From NCBI GenBank assembly GCA_964396415.1, contig CAYNFM010000114.1:1-9724 (forward strand): a stretch of DNA of 9,724 nt, written 5' to 3'. Positions 6,558 to 9,724 of the stretch are shown here, piece after piece (position 1 is the first letter of the stretch; each line of letters starts with the position of its first letter). This stretch comes from UBA1306 sp964396415 (GTDB taxonomy: Bacteria; Spirochaetota; Spirochaetia; Treponematales; Rectinemataceae). The notes beneath the pieces were generated by a model. It did no database searches, had not been told where the DNA came from, and worked only from the letters and a program-made list of their open reading frames with translations. Both the position numbers and the translations under genes were made by a program.

Positions 6558-7037
6558 ATGGCGGGACTAGCGCATCTGGGAATAGGCTTCGCGCTCAAGC
6601 TCGCGGCGCCCGAGGCGCCCCTGATCGCCCTGGTGGCGGGAGCCGAGGCCCTGGACATCCTCTGCCTCCCGGCGATGCTCTTCCGGCGCGGGGAGGCTTT
6701 CGTGCTCGCCGCCACGCACAGCCTGGCCGCATCGCTCGCGTGGTCGGCCGCCGCCATGGGCATCGCGGCCATCGCCCGGGCGGACCTCCGCACCATCCTC
6801 GTCCTCGGCCTCGCCGTCTTCAGCCATTGGGTCCTCGACTTCATCACCCACCCCATGGGAGCGGTCATGGGCAAGAAGCCCAGGAAGCCCATTCCGCCCG
6901 ACCTTCCCCTCTCCTTCTCGGCGAGTTCCCCGAAGGTGGGCTTAGGCCTCTACAATCGCTCGTTCGCCCTATCCGTGATCTTCGATATAGGGCTGACGGC
7001 AGCCGGGATCGCGGCCTACGTCTTCCGTCCCCTCTGA
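6558..7037 (+). CDS. Small YdjM-like membrane protein (putative membrane-bound metal-dependent hydrolase)
   Basis: A 159-residue integral membrane protein with about four hydrophobic helices (roughly 18-40, 48-72, 77-97 and 136-156). It carries the sparse motif set of the YdjM/DUF457 membrane family (PF04307): H6 near the N-terminus, D33 in the first helix, ATHSLAASL (52-60, H54), and FSHWVLDFITHP (88-99, H90, D94, H98). These His/Asp residues are the reason the family is annotated as metal-dependent hydrolases. The reaction is unproven for most members, although E. coli YdjM is SOS-regulated. A basic loop (KKPRK, 106-110) follows the last motif. The protein is near the short end of the family. 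It is the first gene of a two-gene operon: its TGA (7035-7037) overlaps the ribosome site of the MBL gene, ten bases before that gene's start. Family assignment is moderate; function is unknown. Confidence 0.7.
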   Translation: MAGLAHLGIGFALKLAAPEAPLIALVAGAEALDILCLPAMLFRRGEAFVLAATHSLAASLAWSAAAMGIAAIARADLRTILVLGLAVFSHWVLDFITHPMGAVMGKKPRKPIPPDLPLSFSASSPKVGLGLYNRSFALSVIFDIGLTAAGIAAYVFRPL

Positions 7038-7041
7038 AGGA
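7036..7041 (+). promoter_or_regulatory. Ribosome binding site selecting the MBL start at 7048
   Basis: GAAGGA overlaps the TGA stop of the preceding gene. It directly abuts an ATG at 7042, leaving no spacer, but lies six bases before the in-frame ATG at 7048. The second ATG is therefore the likelier start. The overlap with the upstream stop codon points to translational coupling. Confidence 0.65.
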
Positions 7042-7047
7042 ATGCGC

Positions 7048-7704
7048 ATGGAATCGATGATCATTCCGGTCAATTTGGACGGCCTGCTCGGCTACGGCGT
7101 GAACTGCTACCTGATCCGAATCGAGACGGGCTTTATCCTGATCGATACGGGGATTTCGCCGATGCGCGCCGAGCTCGTCCGAGAGCTCGACAGGGCGGGC
7201 TGCGAGCCGGGGAATCTCAAGCTTATAGTGCTCACACACGGGCACGGCGACCATATCGGGAATAGCGTCTATCTTCGCGACGTGTACGGCGCGAAGATAG
7301 CGATGCACCGAGGCGATTCGATGATGGTCGAGCGCGGCAGCGTCGAAACCGGCTTCATCGGGCGAATGGTCCTCCCGCTGATCGTGTTCGTCGCGGGAAT
7401 AGGGAAAAGCGAGTGCTTCGAGCCGGATGTCTACCTCGAAGAAGGGCAGGGGCTCTCGGAATACGGATTCGACGCGAAAGTGCTGCATCTTCCCGGACAC
7501 TCGGACGGCTCTATCGGAATCTTGATTCCCGGCGGCGACCTTTTCTGCGGGGATATCTTCGTCAATAAATCCAAGCCCGCTCGGCATTCGATAGTTACCG
7601 ACGCGGCGGCATTCGACGCGAGCGTCGCGAGGCTGAAGACGCTCGACCTCAGGATGGTCTATCCAGGGCACGGTAAGCCGTTCCCGATGTCTCGAATCTC
7701 CTGA
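7048..7704 (+). CDS. MBL-fold metallo-hydrolase
   Basis: A 218-residue stand-alone metallo-beta-lactamase-fold enzyme, probably cytosolic since no signal peptide is seen. All five metal-ligand motifs are present: D33 in LIDTG (31-35); THGHGDH (63-69, with H64, H66, D68 and H69); GHSDGS (150-155, H151); LFCGD (165-169, D169 bridging); and YPGHG (205-209, H208). The site is thus complete for two metal ions, usually zinc or iron. Length and motif spacing fit the small glyoxalase II/RNase Z-like general hydrolase group. That group spans thioesters, lactones and phosphodiesters, and the substrate cannot be predicted. Residues 103-120 (FIGRMVLPLIVFVAGIGK) are unusually hydrophobic and may form a substrate-side helix or membrane-facing patch. 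It is translated from the same transcript as the YdjM-like gene. Its last 56 bases overlap the 3' end of the opposing MCP gene, and H208 is encoded within the overlap. Confidence 0.9.
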   Translation: MESMIIPVNLDGLLGYGVNCYLIRIETGFILIDTGISPMRAELVRELDRAGCEPGNLKLIVLTHGHGDHIGNSVYLRDVYGAKIAMHRGDSMMVERGSVETGFIGRMVLPLIVFVAGIGKSECFEPDVYLEEGQGLSEYGFDAKVLHLPGHSDGSIGILIPGGDLFCGDIFVNKSKPARHSIVTDAAAFDASVARLKTLDLRMVYPGHGKPFPMSRIS

Positions 7705-9724
7705 TGGCGGGCGCGTCCTCGAGGAGCTTGAATTTCGCCGTATTCTCCACGACCACTCCGATCGCGTTCCTGTTGTCCGCCGTCATCGCGTTGACGGCCG
7801 CGACGGATTCGGAAATCGACCGCGTCTCCTCGAGGATGCCGGATATCTGATTCCCGATATCGACGCTGATCTCCCGGAGCCGCTCGATCTCGGAAAGGAT
7901 GAGGCCGTTCCCCGAGCTCATCTCCGATGATCCCGTTCGGATCTGCGAGGTGATGCCGTTGATGTCGGTCAAGGCTTCCAGGAGCTGCTTCGAGCCCAGG
8001 TTCTGCTCGACGATCGCCCCGTGGATCTCCGTCTGAAGCGAGCGGACGCGGGTCACCAGGGAGAAGATGCCGTCGAATCCTCGATGCGTTTGCTCCGAGG
8101 TGCCGACGGCCTGGTCGATGGTCGCCTTGACTCCCGCGAGCTCCTTCGTGATGAAATTCGATTGCTCCCGCGCGTTCTCCGCCAGCTTCCTGATCTCGTC
8201 GGCGACGACCGAGAAGCCTTTCCCCGAGGCCCCCGCGTGAGCTGCCTCTATGGCCGCGTTCATGGCGAGGAGGTCCGTCCGGCTCGAGATGTCCTGGATT
8301 ACCTGGTTCGCGTCGAGGAGCTTCTCCGACTGCGCCGCTATCGACCGTATCTGCTCGACTACGCCGAGGATGAGCCGCTTGCCGCCTTCGGAGGCCTCGA
8401 CGAGATCCTCGACCGTCGCGTCGAGAGTATCCAAGCTCCTCGTCGCCGAGGCGATCTGGCCCGCCATCTCCTCGATCGACGCGGATGCCTCGGTGACGTT
8501 GGACGCCTGTCTCTGGATTTGGAGATCGAGCGAGTCGATGTTTCGCGCGATCTCCTGGACGGCCGAGGACACCGTCCTTACGCTGTCGTCCTGGGACCGA
8601 GCGCGGAGCCTGACCGATTCGACGCTCGTCGCGATCGCGGTCACCGCCTTCGACGTCCCCTGCATGCTTTCGACGAGCTCGCCGCTCGAGGACGCGAGGC
8701 TCCGCGCCGAGTCGCGTATGCTCTGGATGATGCCGTGGAGAGCGTCGATGAACTCGTTGAAGTGCCGGGCGAGCTCCCCCACTTCGTCCTTAGTCGAGAC
8801 GGTCAGCTTCTTCGACAGGTCCCCACGGCCCATGGCGATGTCCCTCAGGCTCTCCGACGCCTTCCGAAGCGGCTCGCTCACGACTCGCAGGACTATGGCG
8901 AACATGAGGACCAGGACGACGACGAGCGTCACGGCATAGGCCGCGTAGCTTCTCGAGAAGAAGGCGTCGCGGGCGCCGAGGATATCGCCGACGTCGTACT
9001 TGAATTTCGCGAAGCCGATAGCCGCGGAGGAGAAATCGGAGAGAAGGAAATACGCTTCGGCGTCCTTGCCCGAGACGATGACCATGGAACCCCTGCCCGA
9101 CAGCCGTTCGACGATCGCTTCCGGATCGTCGGAAAGCTTATCCTCGAAGTTCGTTCCCAGTAGAGAATACTTCCCTTCGATGTTCTTGCTGACTATCGAA
9201 ACCTGGAGGCCGTGGTCTTTGGCCGCGTTCGAGGCGCGCGCGACGAAATCCTTGATGTAATCCCCGTCGACGCCGCCGCCGAATTCGACCGAGCCGATAT
9301 GATTGCCTGCCGCGTCGAAGACGGGCTTCACCACGCGGAGGCCGAGATCGCCGATGCCGATCTCCAATCCCGTCATCATCGCCTTCTTGGCGTTAGCTTC
9401 TACCACGGTCTTGCGGGTAGTCGAGAGATCGTCCCCGAAGGATCCTGGCTTGTGGAACCGGAGGAAGGATATCGCGTTGGGGAGATGGAAATGGAACTGG
9501 GCTATCTTATATTTTCCCTTCAGCGCCGTATAGATCGGGAGAAGCTCCTGATACAGTCCCTGGCGATCTCGGGCGGCGAATAAGGCGACCGCCTTCTTGT
9601 CCATCAGGACCGTGTCGACGAAGAGCTCGCCGAGCTGTTGACGGTTGGAAAGATCGATCGCGAGGCTGAGGTATTTGAGGTCCCCTCGGGACCGTATCTG
9701 CTTTTCGGTATCGGCAGAGACGCT
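7649..9724 (-). CDS. Methyl-accepting chemotaxis protein with Cache-type sensor (N-terminus beyond window)
   Basis: The frame is open from the window edge to TGA 7651-7649, giving 691 visible residues. Numbering here is from the internal Met at 9604. The 40 codons upstream of that Met read as coherent protein and no first membrane helix has yet appeared, so the true start lies outside. The sensor region (to about 215) has QFHFHLPNAISFLRFHKP (36-53), FGDDL (56-60), GLEIGIGDLGLRVVKPVF (79-96) and GSVEFGGG (104-111). These are typical of the dCache_3 double sensory domain. TM2 is about 222-243 and HAMP about 240-292 (GDL 261-263, DEVG 273-276). The signalling tip is SRTDLLAMNAAIEAAHAG (441-458). 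HAMP Glu to tip is again 185 residues, the same 48H class as the first MCP. Two tip positions differ from the usual receptor: D444 for Asn and A459 for Glu. After ENTAKFKL (620-627), where the coiled coil should end, a 24-residue tail runs antisense into the MBL gene. No CheR pentapeptide is seen. Confidence 0.92.
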   Translation of the reverse strand, partial: SVSADTEKQIRSRGDLKYLSLAIDLSNRQQLGELFVDTVLMDKKAVALFAARDRQGLYQELLPIYTALKGKYKIAQFHFHLPNAISFLRFHKPGSFGDDLSTTRKTVVEANAKKAMMTGLEIGIGDLGLRVVKPVFDAAGNHIGSVEFGGGVDGDYIKDFVARASNAAKDHGLQVSIVSKNIEGKYSLLGTNFEDKLSDDPEAIVERLSGRGSMVIVSGKDAEAYFLLSDFSSAAIGFAKFKYDVGDILGARDAFFSRSYAAYAVTLVVVLVLMFAIVLRVVSEPLRKASESLRDIAMGRGDLSKKLTVSTKDEVGELARHFNEFIDALHGIIQSIRDSARSLASSSGELVESMQGTSKAVTAIATSVESVRLRARSQDDSVRTVSSAVQEIARNIDSLDLQIQRQASNVTEASASIEEMAGQIASATRSLDTLDATVEDLVEASEGGKRLILGVVEQIRSIAAQSEKLLDANQVIQDISSRTDLLAMNAAIEAAHAGASGKGFSVVADEIRKLAENAREQSNFITKELAGVKATIDQAVGTSEQTHRGFDGIFSLVTRVRSLQTEIHGAIVEQNLGSKQLLEALTDINGITSQIRTGSSEMSSGNGLILSEIERLREISVDIGNQISGILEETRSISESVAAVNAMTADNRNAIGVVVENTAKFKLLEDAPAIRRFETSGTAYRALDRPS

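Noticed and set aside
8021..9583. Long + strand open frames antisense to the second MCP.
   Set aside because: Arg/Asp-rich shadow translations of MCP codons, with no recognisable domain or ribosome site.
1..9724. Search for CRISPR arrays, tRNA/rRNA genes, insertion sequences, phage or toxin-antitoxin genes.
   Set aside because: None seen. Apart from the listed short sites, the window is filled with ordinary coding sequence and gaps under 180 bp.

Overview
The window is high-GC bacterial DNA with dense, well-spaced genes on both strands. There are no rRNA or tRNA genes, insertion sequences, phage genes or CRISPR arrays. Two large methyl-accepting chemotaxis proteins (MCPs) have very long cytoplasmic hairpins and carry a NAAIEAAHAG signature at the tip. 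They sit beside a membrane-bound [2Fe-2S]-class III adenylate cyclase and strong AAGGAGG-type ribosome binding sites. This combination suggests a high-GC spirochaete (Spirochaetota), but that assignment is an inference from family resemblance, not from a marker gene.

Layout: (1) bases 1-326, +, the C-terminal part of a DinB-like metal-binding protein. (2) 353-1804, -, a complete PLP-dependent group II (aromatic amino acid type) decarboxylase. (3) 1805-1978, a divergent promoter region. (4) 1979-3829, +, a complete MCP. (5) 3861-5546, -, a six-helix membrane anchor fused to a 2Fe-2S ferredoxin domain and a class IIIb adenylate cyclase domain, resembling the redox/quinone-sensing CyaC of Sinorhizobium meliloti. 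(6) 5598-6386, -, a GIDE/BAM-domain membrane protein lying 51 bp upstream of the cyclase and probably in the same operon. (7) 6387-6557, a divergent regulatory region with a good promoter for the GIDE-cyclase operon and three TAGATT boxes facing the other operon. (8) 6558-7037, +, a small YdjM-like membrane protein. (9) 7048-7704, +, an MBL-fold hydrolase in the same operon. (10) 7649-9724, -, the C-terminal ~690 residues of a second MCP with a Cache-type sensor. Its stop codon lies inside the 3' end of the MBL gene.

How they may work together: the central block looks like environmental and redox signalling. The cyclase would turn the redox state of the quinone pool or an Fe-S cluster into cAMP. 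The two MCPs share the same hairpin length, so they could sit in one chemoreceptor array with different sensory inputs. The GIDE protein and the YdjM-MBL pair have no assigned function. The decarboxylase and DinB-like genes look like unlinked metabolic neighbours. The most distinctive points are the histidine pattern of the cyclase anchor, the GIDE-cyclase pairing, the TAGATT-box regulatory region, a possibly leaderless decarboxylase transcript, and the antisense overlap that extends the second MCP's C-terminus.
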